This document shows positions 1 to 7,997 of a stretch of DNA of 64,000 bases, piece by piece. Under the pieces are notes generated by a model. It did not search any database, had not been told where the DNA came from, and worked only from the letters and a program-made list of their open reading frames with translations. The stretch covers positions 998,182 through 1,062,181 of the forward strand of contig CP002098.1 in NCBI GenBank assembly GCA_000145985.1, given 5' to 3'. How positions within the stretch are numbered: position 1 is the stretch's first letter; every line of letters begins with the position of its first letter. Source of the stretch: Ignisphaera aggregans DSM 17230. GTDB lineage: Archaea; Thermoproteota; Thermoprotei_A; Sulfolobales; Ignisphaeraceae. The position numbers and the translations under genes were made by a program.

Positions 1-7
1 TTCTAAT

Positions 8-945
8 ATGAGTAAAGTATTTGGTGAAAATGAGTTTAGAAATTTTAGAGAAGCTATATACTCTAGCTGTGGAGAGCTCTATAACTATAGCTTTATTAGA
101 GAGGAGACACAGGATAGATATGTCTATGCTTATTATACTTTCCATTTTAATAAATCTGATATAACATTTAGAATAGTTCTTAGTAAAATTGATGATGAAT
201 ACAAAATATCTGGACTATGGATAATATCAATAGCTCCAAGAGGACATGTAGTTAGTATATTTATTGCATTTTTATTGTCTATAATGGGAGGGTTATTAGG
301 TTTATTAACATTCTATCTACTTGGTTTTAAGAAAATAAGTATCTCAATGATGGTGTGGGGCTCTTTCTAGTAGTACTAACAATATTAATTCAGCCATATA
401 TTCAAAGCATACCATTCTTTATAATGGGCATAACAACGTCTTCAGAGATTATAGAGAGAGGTCTGATCTTTGTAATATTTGCTTCAATTTACATAGGTAT
501 AGTATCTGGCTTTTTCCAAGAACCTTTAAAATATTTGTTGTCTAGGGGTAAGGAGGTAGAGGTGGCTTTATTCATTGGTTTAGGTTTTGGTTTAGAGGAA
601 GCAGTATTGCTACCTCTTCTCCAATATGGACAGATAATAGCATTGGGAATAGAAGCTGTTAGAAGAGGTATAAACTGAGTTATCTCAGCTTTAGAGAGAT
701 ATCTTGCAACTATATTTCATGCATCTACAACAATGCTCTTAGCATATTCCTATAAAAATAGATTTTCGATAAAGGCAGTAATAGTGTTATGTATACTTCA
801 TGGAATAATAAATAGTTTTGCATCATACTATCAATTTACAGGGTCTATCATAGCTGTTATGATAAGCTATATAATGCTTCTAGCTTCATCTATATACATA
901 TTACAATATCTAATTCCTAGGATTAGAACAGTTTTAAAGCAGTAG
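8..945 (+). pseudogene. broken intramembrane-protease-like membrane protein (PrsW/YhfC/CPBP type)
   Basis: Three consecutive reading segments together make one membrane protein. The first, from the ATG at 8, has a soluble N-terminal domain of about 75 residues and then membrane segments. It runs into a stop near 370. The reading continues in another frame from about 355, which would be restored by one extra G in the run GGGG at 355-358. A TGA at 676-678 then interrupts the second frame, and the reading continues in that same frame through 945. The second part shows an EPLKY motif, a GLGFGLEEA motif and two later histidines in membrane context (FHAST and LHG), the layout of Abi/PrsW/YhfC-type intramembrane metalloproteases. 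The family assignment is by motif only. The true start may lie left of the window. One frameshift plus one in-frame stop make a functional product unlikely. Confidence 0.7.
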
Positions 946-969
946 AATATAATTCATGGTATCATAATA

Positions 970-1983
970 CTAATTGTGATAGGTTTTAATTAGTCTAAAT
1001 AGTTCATCTTCCACCTCTACATGTTCTATACATATTTTATTGCTATCTCTTAGCATCTCTACTAAACACCTACCTCTATTCTTTACAACACCTATTGCTC
1101 TTGCCTCAATACCAATACTTTTAAGAAGATTTATAGCATCTTCAACTCTATCTCTTGGTACTGTTGCTAATAGTGTACCTGAACTTATTAATCTAAGTGG
1201 ATCTAGACCAAGTTTTTTACATATAATCCTTGTCTCTTCTCTTATAGGAATCTCGTTAAGCCATAGCTCTATGGTTTTATTTGATGCATATGCTATCTCT
1301 GTAACTCCGCCTATTACACCACCTTCTGTAGGATCATGCATAGATGTAACAAGACCTTTTTCAGCCAAGGCTAGAGCTTCCTTAACAATACTCACCTCTT
1401 CGATAAATCTAGCACATCTCTCTAGAATATGTGTATCTACACCTCTATCGATAAGCTCCTTAGCAAAGTCTGTACATAGTATAGATGTTCCTTCAAGAGC
1501 TACAGCCTTAGTAGCTATGAGTATATTACCCTCTCTTGCACCAGAGGTTGTAACAATCTTATTTCTATGCCCTATGCCTATCATGGTCATTCCAGCAAGA
1601 GGTCTATCAATACCTGTAGTTGTCTCCGTATGTCCACCTACAACCATTATCCCAAGTTCTTTTGCAGCTCTATCTATCTGATCACTTATCTTATCAACAA
1701 TGCTAATCACATCACTAGTCTCTGGAATGAATAAAGAGATTAGAAACCATCTAGGTCTAACCCCTCTCACAGCAATATCATTAGCAGCTATATGTACAGC
1801 AAGCCATCCGAGCATCTCAATAGATCCAGATATAGCATCACTATGAACTACCAAAACCTTATCATCACCTATATCTATTATCGATGCGTCTTCCCCTATA
1901 GCTGGTCCCACAATTACAGATGGATCTAAGACACCTATTCTTCTAAATATCTTTGACTCTAAAATACTTGGTGAAAGCTTCAT
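970..1983 (-). CDS. AIR synthase-related protein (HypE-like fold, substrate unknown)
   Basis: This belongs to the PurM/AIR-synthase superfamily of ATP-binding enzymes that also includes HypE, ThiL and SelD. The N-terminal half has the glycine/acid motif GPAIGEDASI and the HSDAISG segment. The middle has GGHTETT, and the C-terminal half has the typical HDPTEGGV motif. It lacks the C-terminal PRIC cysteine that HypE needs for carbamoyl transfer (it ends in TYHN), and no hydrogenase genes are nearby, so I do not call it HypE. Members like this are common in Crenarchaeota without an assigned reaction. The start is the ATG at 1983, six bases after an AGGTG site. A GTG nine bases upstream overlaps that site and is less likely. 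It is divergent from the ECF transporter operon. Confidence 0.85.
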   Translation of the reverse strand: MKLSPSILESKIFRRIGVLDPSVIVGPAIGEDASIIDIGDDKVLVVHSDAISGSIEMLGWLAVHIAANDIAVRGVRPRWFLISLFIPETSDVISIVDKISDQIDRAAKELGIMVVGGHTETTTGIDRPLAGMTMIGIGHRNKIVTTSGAREGNILIATKAVALEGTSILCTDFAKELIDRGVDTHILERCARFIEEVSIVKEALALAEKGLVTSMHDPTEGGVIGGVTEIAYASNKTIELWLNEIPIREETRIICKKLGLDPLRLISSGTLLATVPRDRVEDAINLLKSIGIEARAIGVVKNRGRCLVEMLRDSNKICIEHVEVEDELFRLIKTYHN

Positions 1984-2105
1984 TATATACACCTAAAATA
2001 ATATTTTTAGACTAAAGATATTATCTATTTAGAACTATTCGATTAATATATTCGAAAAATGCTTAAAGCTTATTCTAATACTATGTAGCTGAAATGTGAT
2101 GCCAT

Positions 2106-2864
2106 ATGAATGGTAAAGGATATCTCCTACCACTATTCATAGTACTAGTCTTTATAGCCACAATAGCTTTACAGATATATACCCCTGCAACAAAAGGCTA
2201 TTTCAATCTAGGTGAAACAGCTATATATACAATAGCAGCACTATCAACACCTCTAGCCTCTGGAATTGCTGCTGGAGTAGGCTCTGCTTTAGCAGATCTT
2301 GTTACTGGCTACTGGTATTTTGCCCCCGGTACCCTTGTTATAAAGTTTGTAGAGGGTTATGTAGCATCATATGCTATGAGAAAACTTAGGAAAAGCCCCA
2401 TATGGTTCAATAAGGCTCTCTCCATATCTACTGGTACTATTGTTGGAGCTTTATTTGGTGGTATAGCATGGCTAACTCTTAGTGGAACTTCAGAGGTATC
2501 CTCATTTCCACTATCTATCCTAGGTATACAAATAACGCTTATGTATAGTGAAATCTGGATTCATCCAATGATATGGATAATACTTGCAGCTATATCTATA
2601 GCTATCGTAACATATTTAACCATTAGAGGGAGAAGAGGACATGCATATCTAGCAACATCAATGGTTCTAGGAGGACTTTGTATGGTCTTAGGCTACTTTC
2701 TCTATGAATACTTCTTTTCAAATCCAGTAATACTAAATCTCCCACCAGAAGGAGCATTTGCAGAAATACCTGTGAATCTTGGGCAGATGATTGCAGGTGT
2801 AGTTTTTGGGGTCCCAACAGCTAATTTTGTCTTAGAGGCTCTTGGAGTTGAGGATAAGGGTTGA
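2106..2864 (+). CDS. ECF transporter substrate-binding (S) component
   Basis: This is a hydrophobic protein of 252 residues with about six membrane segments. It has the sequence logic of riboflavin/HMP-type S components (PF07155-like): a conserved loop GGVGSALADL-like (here AGVGSALADL), then GYWYFAPGTL and IKFVEGYVASY, around residues 55-90. S components capture a vitamin or its precursor and hand it to the shared ECF module. The downstream genes encode the ATPase and T component, overlapping or nearly so, so this is a dedicated (group I) ECF transporter. The substrate cannot be read from sequence. A thiamine precursor, riboflavin or another vitamin are all possible, and no biosynthetic gene or riboswitch beside it decides. 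The second half has further membrane segments beyond the usual core. Confidence 0.85.
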   Translation: MNGKGYLLPLFIVLVFIATIALQIYTPATKGYFNLGETAIYTIAALSTPLASGIAAGVGSALADLVTGYWYFAPGTLVIKFVEGYVASYAMRKLRKSPIWFNKALSISTGTIVGALFGGIAWLTLSGTSEVSSFPLSILGIQITLMYSEIWIHPMIWIILAAISIAIVTYLTIRGRRGHAYLATSMVLGGLCMVLGYFLYEYFFSNPVILNLPPEGAFAEIPVNLGQMIAGVVFGVPTANFVLEALGVEDKG

Positions 2865-4071
2865 GAATCTTAATGTTTCAATCAATGGCTTTGAAATTGT
2901 AAAAGATTTTTCAATGGATATAGATAGAAGTAGTATAACAGCTATCCTCGGTTCATCAGGATCAGGTAAAACAACTATCTTAAGAGCCTTAATAGGAATA
3001 ATACCAAGGATTTTCCCAGGTAAGGTTAAAGGTGTAATCATTCCATCACCAGATGAACTACAGAAACACTCCTTCTATATGCCTCAAGAGCCTTGGTATA
3101 CAACAGCATCTCCTTTTGTATGGATGGAAGCAGAATATTTTTCTAAATTCATTGGAGATGTATATAGCTATCTAAAACTCCTTAATATAGAGAATCTCGT
3201 GAATAGAAGTATATATACTCTTAGTGCTGGTGAACTCCAAAGGTTGAATATAGCTATAGCTGCCAGCTCTGATAAAAACATCATTATATTTGACGAACCT
3301 CTAGCCCATTTAGATAGAGATAATATGGAGAGAACCCTAGATCTATTGAGAAAGCTACGAGATGAGGGTAGAACTATTATTGTAGCTGAACATAGAGAGA
3401 AAATACTTAGCATCAGCGATGAGGTATACAGACTTGGTACTTCCCAAGATATGGATCCCGATATAGCTGATATTCTTTCACCACCTGAGTATAGAGGTGA
3501 AGAAATATGTCATATAGATATCTCTGAGTATGGCTATCCAGGACAAAGACCCATCCTAAAGAATATTAGGTTTAGTATCAATAAAGGAGATATTGTATGG
3601 ATTAGAGGGCCTTCGGGCTCGGGAAAATCAACCTTGTTGAAGCTTATTGCCAGGATGTATAGCTCCTCTAGCTGTAAAGCTATATGTAGATCAAAACCTG
3701 TTTATGTATCTGAAAACCCACTCCTATTCTTCTCTGAACCTAGGCCCATCCTAGAAATTATACAGTATCACTATGATGATAGATGTAAAGATATTCTATA
3801 TCGACTTGGTCTCAATCAATCAATGCTTAGTAGACCTATACTCTCTCTAAGCTCTGGAGAGAGAAGGAGGGTGGCAATAGCTATAGCACTCTGTATGAAG
3901 AGAGAGATAACGATTCTTGACGAACCTTCAATAGGTTTAGATCCTAAAAATAGATACCGATTACTGAATCTCCTTGCAAAATTGGCAAGAGAGGGATATA
4001 CATTTGTTATTGCATCACATGAAGAGGAATTCAAAAAGATTGCAACTAGTGTTGTGAGTCTATATGCCTAA
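2842..4071 (+). CDS. ECF transporter ATPase, two fused ATP-binding domains
   Basis: This 409-residue protein carries two complete ABC ATPase domains, equivalent to EcfA1 and EcfA2 in one chain. Domain 1 has Walker A GSSGSGKT at about 37-44, signature LSAGE at about 127 and Walker B IIIFDEP at about 150. Domain 2 has Walker A GPSGSGKS at about 256-263, signature LSSGE and Walker B ITILDEP. Both ABC halves look catalytically intact. It powers uptake by the S and T components encoded on either side. The start is a TTG at 2842 inside the last codons of the S-component gene, preceded by GAGG, so translation is probably coupled. Fused ECF ATPases are known from archaea and some bacteria. Confidence 0.92.
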   Translation: MELRIRVENLNVSINGFEIVKDFSMDIDRSSITAILGSSGSGKTTILRALIGIIPRIFPGKVKGVIIPSPDELQKHSFYMPQEPWYTTASPFVWMEAEYFSKFIGDVYSYLKLLNIENLVNRSIYTLSAGELQRLNIAIAASSDKNIIIFDEPLAHLDRDNMERTLDLLRKLRDEGRTIIVAEHREKILSISDEVYRLGTSQDMDPDIADILSPPEYRGEEICHIDISEYGYPGQRPILKNIRFSINKGDIVWIRGPSGSGKSTLLKLIARMYSSSSCKAICRSKPVYVSENPLLFFSEPRPILEIIQYHYDDRCKDILYRLGLNQSMLSRPILSLSSGERRRVAIAIALCMKREITILDEPSIGLDPKNRYRLLNLLAKLAREGYTFVIASHEEEFKKIATSVVSLYA

Positions 4072-4726
4072 ACCATTTAGATTCATTGTATACTATCTCC
4101 TTAATAGTCTAGCTACATCAAATTTCGATTGGTATAAAAGCTCATCGAATATTATATTAATAGCAATATTTATAACAACTCTTATATCTGGGAATATCCC
4201 TCTAAAGGCTATAGTAGCTTTTCTCCTATTTTCAATTCCTCTCATAAGATTTAGAATACCTCTGTATATAGCTATCCTCTCAATACTTCCAGCTCTTCCC
4301 ACATTCCTCATAGGGATAATATTTGCCTCTCTTACTATAGCCATAAATAGCTTTATCAAGGCATACACTATATCGATGCTAACACTAGCAATTCTACACT
4401 ACATAAATATCTCGGAAATAGCTTTTATAGCAGATAAAATAAGGAGAGGGTCATCTATATACATAATGCTGATATTCAAATCAATACCACAGATATTGAA
4501 GGAAGTTGAAGAAGCTTTATTCATAGCAGAGACAAAGGGCAAAGAGATTTGGAGAGGTATTGCTGTAGCAACCCTTGCAACATATGAACATGGAGTTCTA
4601 CATGAGGAGGGGCTGTATACAAAAAATATCTATAGAGTAGCTCCAAGATATAGAGTTAGTGCTATCATATATACAATAGTAATATTTATACTCATTCTAG
4701 CAATGTCTATTCTATACCAAGGCTAA
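4064..4726 (+). CDS. ECF transporter transmembrane (T) component
   Basis: This is a 220-residue membrane protein with clustered hydrophobic segments in the first 125 residues and a more polar second half. The segment with IPQILKEVEEALFIAETKG at about 145-165 resembles the coupling helices of EcfT/CbiQ proteins, where short Ala-Arg-Gly-type motifs dock onto the ATPases. It overlaps the ATPase stop by eight bases, so the order is S, A1A2, T in one operon. The role, assembling the S component with the ATPases in the cytoplasmic membrane, follows from family and context. It is shorter than typical EcfT (about 260 residues) but the fold elements appear complete. Confidence 0.82.
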   Translation: MPKPFRFIVYYLLNSLATSNFDWYKSSSNIILIAIFITTLISGNIPLKAIVAFLLFSIPLIRFRIPLYIAILSILPALPTFLIGIIFASLTIAINSFIKAYTISMLTLAILHYINISEIAFIADKIRRGSSIYIMLIFKSIPQILKEVEEALFIAETKGKEIWRGIAVATLATYEHGVLHEEGLYTKNIYRVAPRYRVSAIIYTIVIFILILAMSILYQG

Positions 4727-4744
4727 CATCATTAGCATAATCCT

Positions 4745-5362
4745 TTAAGCTCTTCTATAGATCCCTATAGTATATCCATAGGCTATGATATGTCCATTTA
4801 CCTCCTTTAAGAATTCACTTGGTTTTAGACTAGGGGTTCTAATGTCAATATCTAATGCTAGAACCATGAATATATATCTATGTGGTTTATCGCCTTTGGG
4901 TGGACATGGTCCACCATACCCAATTCTACCAAAATCATTAAATCCTTGGAATCCTATTTTAGTCTCAGCTAGCTTTGGAATAGAAGCTGGAATTTCTATT
5001 CTAGATGAAGGTTTTATTGAGTAGAGAAGCCAATGATAAAATATTCCTCCTGGAGCATCTGGGTCATAAACAATTATGGCGATACTTACGGTTTGCGATG
5101 GAACTCCCTCTATTATTAATGGAGGTGAGATATCACTTCCATCACATGTAAAGGCTGTTGGTATAGTTTCATTTGGTCTAAACTCAGGGCTTTCAACTCT
5201 AATTGACCTACTGGCTCTAGTAAGAGATGCAGAAAGCTCTAATGGTATTGGAATGCTTATCTCTATAGGTTTTTGAAAATATCTTTGAAGATATAAGTAA
5301 ACTCCTATAGCTACACTAGCTATAACAACAATAACTATTAATATTAATACTATGGGTCTCAA
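4745..5362 (-). CDS. membrane-anchored PEBP-family protein (YbhB/YbcL-like)
   Basis: The C-terminal 160 residues form a phosphatidylethanolamine-binding-protein domain. It shows the family motifs FTCDGSDISPPL, then DPDAPGG followed by FYHWLLYSI, and a late GGPCPPKGDKPHRY. The N-terminus has one strong hydrophobic segment, so the domain is probably anchored outside the membrane. PEBP-like proteins in prokaryotes have no settled enzyme activity. Ligand binding or inhibition of a protease or kinase has been suggested. I place the start at the TTG at 5362, seven bases after GGTG, because the signal anchor then begins directly. An ATG at 5425 would add 21 residues without a clear ribosome site. 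It is convergent with the ECF operon. Confidence 0.85.
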   Translation of the reverse strand: MRPIVLILIVIVVIASVAIGVYLYLQRYFQKPIEISIPIPLELSASLTRASRSIRVESPEFRPNETIPTAFTCDGSDISPPLIIEGVPSQTVSIAIIVYDPDAPGGIFYHWLLYSIKPSSRIEIPASIPKLAETKIGFQGFNDFGRIGYGGPCPPKGDKPHRYIFMVLALDIDIRTPSLKPSEFLKEVNGHIIAYGYTIGIYRRA

Positions 5363-5861
5363 AATACTACACCTATATCTGATAAAATTTAATAAGATAA
5401 TAAAGTAATGTGTACAGAAATGCAAAGGTCATTTAGGGGTGGAGTACGATCATCAATCACTTTTGGAGTCTCCAATCATCCCATAATTCATTTAAAAACT
5501 CTGCCTTATCACTTTTCATAACTTTCATTATCTCTAATTTCTTTTAATCTTAGTCTCCTATATAGAAGAGCTTATAGATATTTCTACAAAAGTATACTAA
5601 TAAGATAGGGATGAACTTGATAAACTAAGTGAGGAAAACCTTTATGAACTCCATGTCCTCCAAGAAAGGCTCGCTCTCAAAGAATGGCATGAAACAGACG
5701 CAAATGGGTGATGGAGATAGGTAGTTACAATGAAATTGAATCCTATATTTTGTTCTGTCTATATCAATGATCAACATATAATTAGTGTACCATAGTTTAT
5801 TATTACAGCTGTTTAATGATGTTTAAACCATTTTTATCTAGGTAGCTATGGATAACTATAA
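5363..5861. other. gene-poor gap with weak traces of decayed small genes
   Basis: No intact gene is visible. On the plus strand, a frame from about 5610 to 5720 reads as a charged helix (containing LYELHVLQERLALKE) and ends at a stop, without a start. On the minus strand, a 23-codon open frame starting MKVMKSD and ending WRLQK lies at about 5460-5530. Both look like tails of small antitoxin-type or regulatory proteins, but neither can be identified. A TATA-like element (TTTTTATC) at about 5829-5837 fits the promoter of the next gene. Confidence 0.4.
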
Positions 5862-5870
5862 GTGTATGTT

Positions 5871-6899
5871 ATGAAGAGAGCACAGCTCTTTACCCCTCTT
5901 GAAAATGGTATTGTTAGGTGTGATGTTTGTGAGAGGAGGTGTTATATAAAACCTGGTCAGAGGGGGTTATGTGGAAATTATGTTAATATTGATGGAGCTT
6001 TATATCATTTTGGATATGGAAAGCTTAGTGCTATTGAGAGTAGACCTATAGAGATAAAACCTCTTTTTCACTATTGGCCAAATAGTACAGCTCTAACATT
6101 TTCTAATTGGGGATGTAACTTCTTCTGTCCATGGTGCCAAAACCATCATCTAAGTTTTAGACTTCCTAAGGAGGATGATAGTATCTATACACCTCAAGAC
6201 CTTCTTAAGATGGCTATAATAAATGGTGATGAGGGTTTTTCTGCAAGTTTTAATGAGCCTACAACAAATTTTGACTTTTTAATAGATCTAGCTGAACTTG
6301 CAAAGAATAATAATCTCTATTTCATGATGGTTACAAATGGTTATCTAACTCTTAGAGCTATAGACATGTTATTTAGTCTTGGTGTAGATGGATGGAGTAT
6401 AGATATAAAGGGGTGTCCAAAGATAAAAAGAGCTTTAGTATCCATAGATCATAGCATTGTGTATAGAAATGCTAAGTACATAATAGATTTGGGTGGCCAT
6501 GTTGAGATGGTATATCTCGTTATTACAAATACAAATGATTTTAATGAATGTATTGAGTGGATAATAGATAATCATATCAATAGACTTGGAGCTAATATAC
6601 CTCTACATATAAATAGATATTTTCCTGCACATGTATGGAGAGAACCTCCAACTAATATTAATATTCTTAAACATATTGCCGATAGGGCTAGGAAGGAGGG
6701 AATAGAATATGTATACATAGGCAATGTTCATGACCCTGAGCTAGAAACTACAAAGTGTCCAAAATGTGGTAAGGTATTAATTAGAAGGGTTTACTATAGA
6801 GTTACACATTTTGATCTTGATAGAGATGGAGAGAAATATAAGTGTCCAAGGTGTGGATATATAATACCGATAAGAGGTAGATATATACCATGGAAATAG
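5871..6899 (+). CDS. amrS: radical SAM protein, AmrS family (pyruvate-formate-lyase-activase-like)
   Basis: A radical SAM enzyme of about 342 residues. An N-terminal cysteine cluster (CDVCERRC, then GLCGN) is followed by the radical SAM motif CNFFCPWC, the CX3CX2C that binds the 4Fe-4S cluster with S-adenosylmethionine. The phrase ESRPIEIKPLFHYWP is typical of the AmmeMemoRadiSam-system family. The C-terminus adds a zinc-ribbon-like pair (CPKCG and CPRCG). The substrate of AmrS proteins is unknown. The AmmeMemo partner protein is not in this window. The start is taken at ATG 5871, with GTG 5862 possible. A TATA-like element about 30 bases upstream suggests a nearly leaderless transcript. The stop overlaps the start of TrmO, so they form an operon with TrmO and thymidylate kinase. 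Confidence 0.85.
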   Translation: MKRAQLFTPLENGIVRCDVCERRCYIKPGQRGLCGNYVNIDGALYHFGYGKLSAIESRPIEIKPLFHYWPNSTALTFSNWGCNFFCPWCQNHHLSFRLPKEDDSIYTPQDLLKMAIINGDEGFSASFNEPTTNFDFLIDLAELAKNNNLYFMMVTNGYLTLRAIDMLFSLGVDGWSIDIKGCPKIKRALVSIDHSIVYRNAKYIIDLGGHVEMVYLVITNTNDFNECIEWIIDNHINRLGANIPLHINRYFPAHVWREPPTNINILKHIADRARKEGIEYVYIGNVHDPELETTKCPKCGKVLIRRVYYRVTHFDLDRDGEKYKCPRCGYIIPIRGRYIPWK

Positions 6900-7393
6900 T
6901 GTTTAGACCCATAGGATATGTAAGAACTAGATATAGTGATGAAGAGGTTTCAAAATCTATAGAAGGTGTTGATGGATATATAGAGATTCTACCCGAATAT
7001 GAAGAGGGCTTAGATGGGATAGAGGACTTCTCCCATCTGGTTGTAATAGCCTATCTACATAAGGTTGATAGAAATAGCTTTCCATTGAGGGTAAAACCAT
7101 TTAGAAAATTTGCTAGAGTTGGTATATCTCTTCCGGAGGTGCCATTGGTAGGCGTATTTGTATCCAATTCTCCACATAGACCTAACCCCATTGCTTTAAC
7201 CATAGTGAAACTTGTTAAGAGGAATAGAAATATTCTCTATGTATCTAGTCTAGATCTATATGATGGTACTCCTATTCTAGACCTAAAGCCATATGGATAT
7301 GGAATGAGGATAAAAGATATAAAGGTTCCTAGATGGTATGAAGAAGCATGGAATTTGATAAAAAGTATATTTAGGCTGACAACCCTTGACTAA
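6890..7393 (+). CDS. trmO: TrmO-family tRNA methyltransferase (UPF0066/YaeB)
   Basis: A 167-residue single-domain protein of the TrmO/TsaA beta-barrel family. In E. coli, TrmO uses S-adenosylmethionine to add the methyl group of m6t6A37 in tRNA-Thr. Diagnostic motifs are FRPIGYVRT at the N-terminus, NSPHRPNPIALT (family consensus SPxRPNPIGLS) in the middle and DGTPILDLKPY near the C-terminus. It begins ten bases before the radical SAM gene ends and its own end overlaps a possible TTG start of thymidylate kinase, so the three genes are probably co-transcribed. A link with t6A biology is notable because KEOPS genes and a methylthiotransferase acting on t6A occur elsewhere in the window. Confidence 0.9.
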   Translation: MEIVFRPIGYVRTRYSDEEVSKSIEGVDGYIEILPEYEEGLDGIEDFSHLVVIAYLHKVDRNSFPLRVKPFRKFARVGISLPEVPLVGVFVSNSPHRPNPIALTIVKLVKRNRNILYVSSLDLYDGTPILDLKPYGYGMRIKDIKVPRWYEEAWNLIKSIFRLTTLD

Positions 7394-7400
7394 AGCTGGT

Positions 7401-7997
7401 ATGGGTCTGTTTATTGTTTTAGAGGGTATTGATGGTGCTGGGAAGACAACTATAGCCAAAATGCTTTTGGATGATCTTGAAAGAAATGGTTATAGAACTA
7501 TATACACCTTTGAGCCATGGACAACAAGATTCGTTGAAGATCTAAAGAGCTTGGGTATGCGGAGGGATGCATATATAGATGCACTTATATATGCAGCTGA
7601 TAGACTTGTCCATGTTAAGGAGGTCATAGAGCCTGCTATTAGAGATGGATATATAGTTGTATGTGATAGGTATTTCTATAGTAGTGTAGCTTATCAATCA
7701 GCTATGGGGGTTCCTATGGACTGGATAATAACTTTGAATATGTTTGCATTGAAGCCAGATCTAGCTATATATCTAGATGTAGAGCCTGAGATTGGTATTG
7801 CTAGGAAGAGGGGATATAAATCTAGATTTCCTGAATATGAAGAATATGGTATTCTTAGGAAAGCTAGGGAGATATATCTTGAGATGGTTAGGAGGAATAT
7901 GTTGGTGTATATCTATGCTGGTAGAGATATTGGGGATGTGTATAGAGATGTTAGAAATATTGTTTATAGAGCTATAGAGCAGAGCTATAGGCGGTAG
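7401..7997 (+). CDS. tmk: thymidylate kinase
   Basis: dTMP kinase phosphorylates dTMP to dTDP for DNA synthesis. The P-loop GIDGAGKTT is at about residues 9-17. The DRY-type motif CDRYFYSSVAYQ and the LID-like segment RKRG follow in the expected order. The length of about 198 residues is normal. I choose the ATG at 7401, which places the P-loop at the usual distance. A TTG at 7386 overlapping the TrmO stop would add five residues. It is the last gene of the AmrS-TrmO-Tmk cluster and converges with the broken surface-protein gene. Confidence 0.93.
   Translation: MGLFIVLEGIDGAGKTTIAKMLLDDLERNGYRTIYTFEPWTTRFVEDLKSLGMRRDAYIDALIYAADRLVHVKEVIEPAIRDGYIVVCDRYFYSSVAYQSAMGVPMDWIITLNMFALKPDLAIYLDVEPEIGIARKRGYKSRFPEYEEYGILRKAREIYLEMVRRNMLVYIYAGRDIGDVYRDVRNIVYRAIEQSYRR

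Noticed and set aside
1040-1681. Long plus-strand open frame of 213 codons
   Set aside because: It lies wholly opposite the AIR-synthase-like gene, has shadow composition rich in Ser, Ile and Pro, and no ribosome site.
970-1983. Calling the AIR-synthase relative HypE or SelD
   Set aside because: It lacks the C-terminal PRIC cysteine motif of HypE and the active-site Cys/Sec-Lys of SelD, and no hydrogenase or selenium genes are nearby.
5460-5730. Possible intact small genes in the 5.4-5.9 kb gap
   Set aside because: Both candidate frames lack a start with ribosome site or are shorter than 35 codons; kept only as traces in the gap entry.
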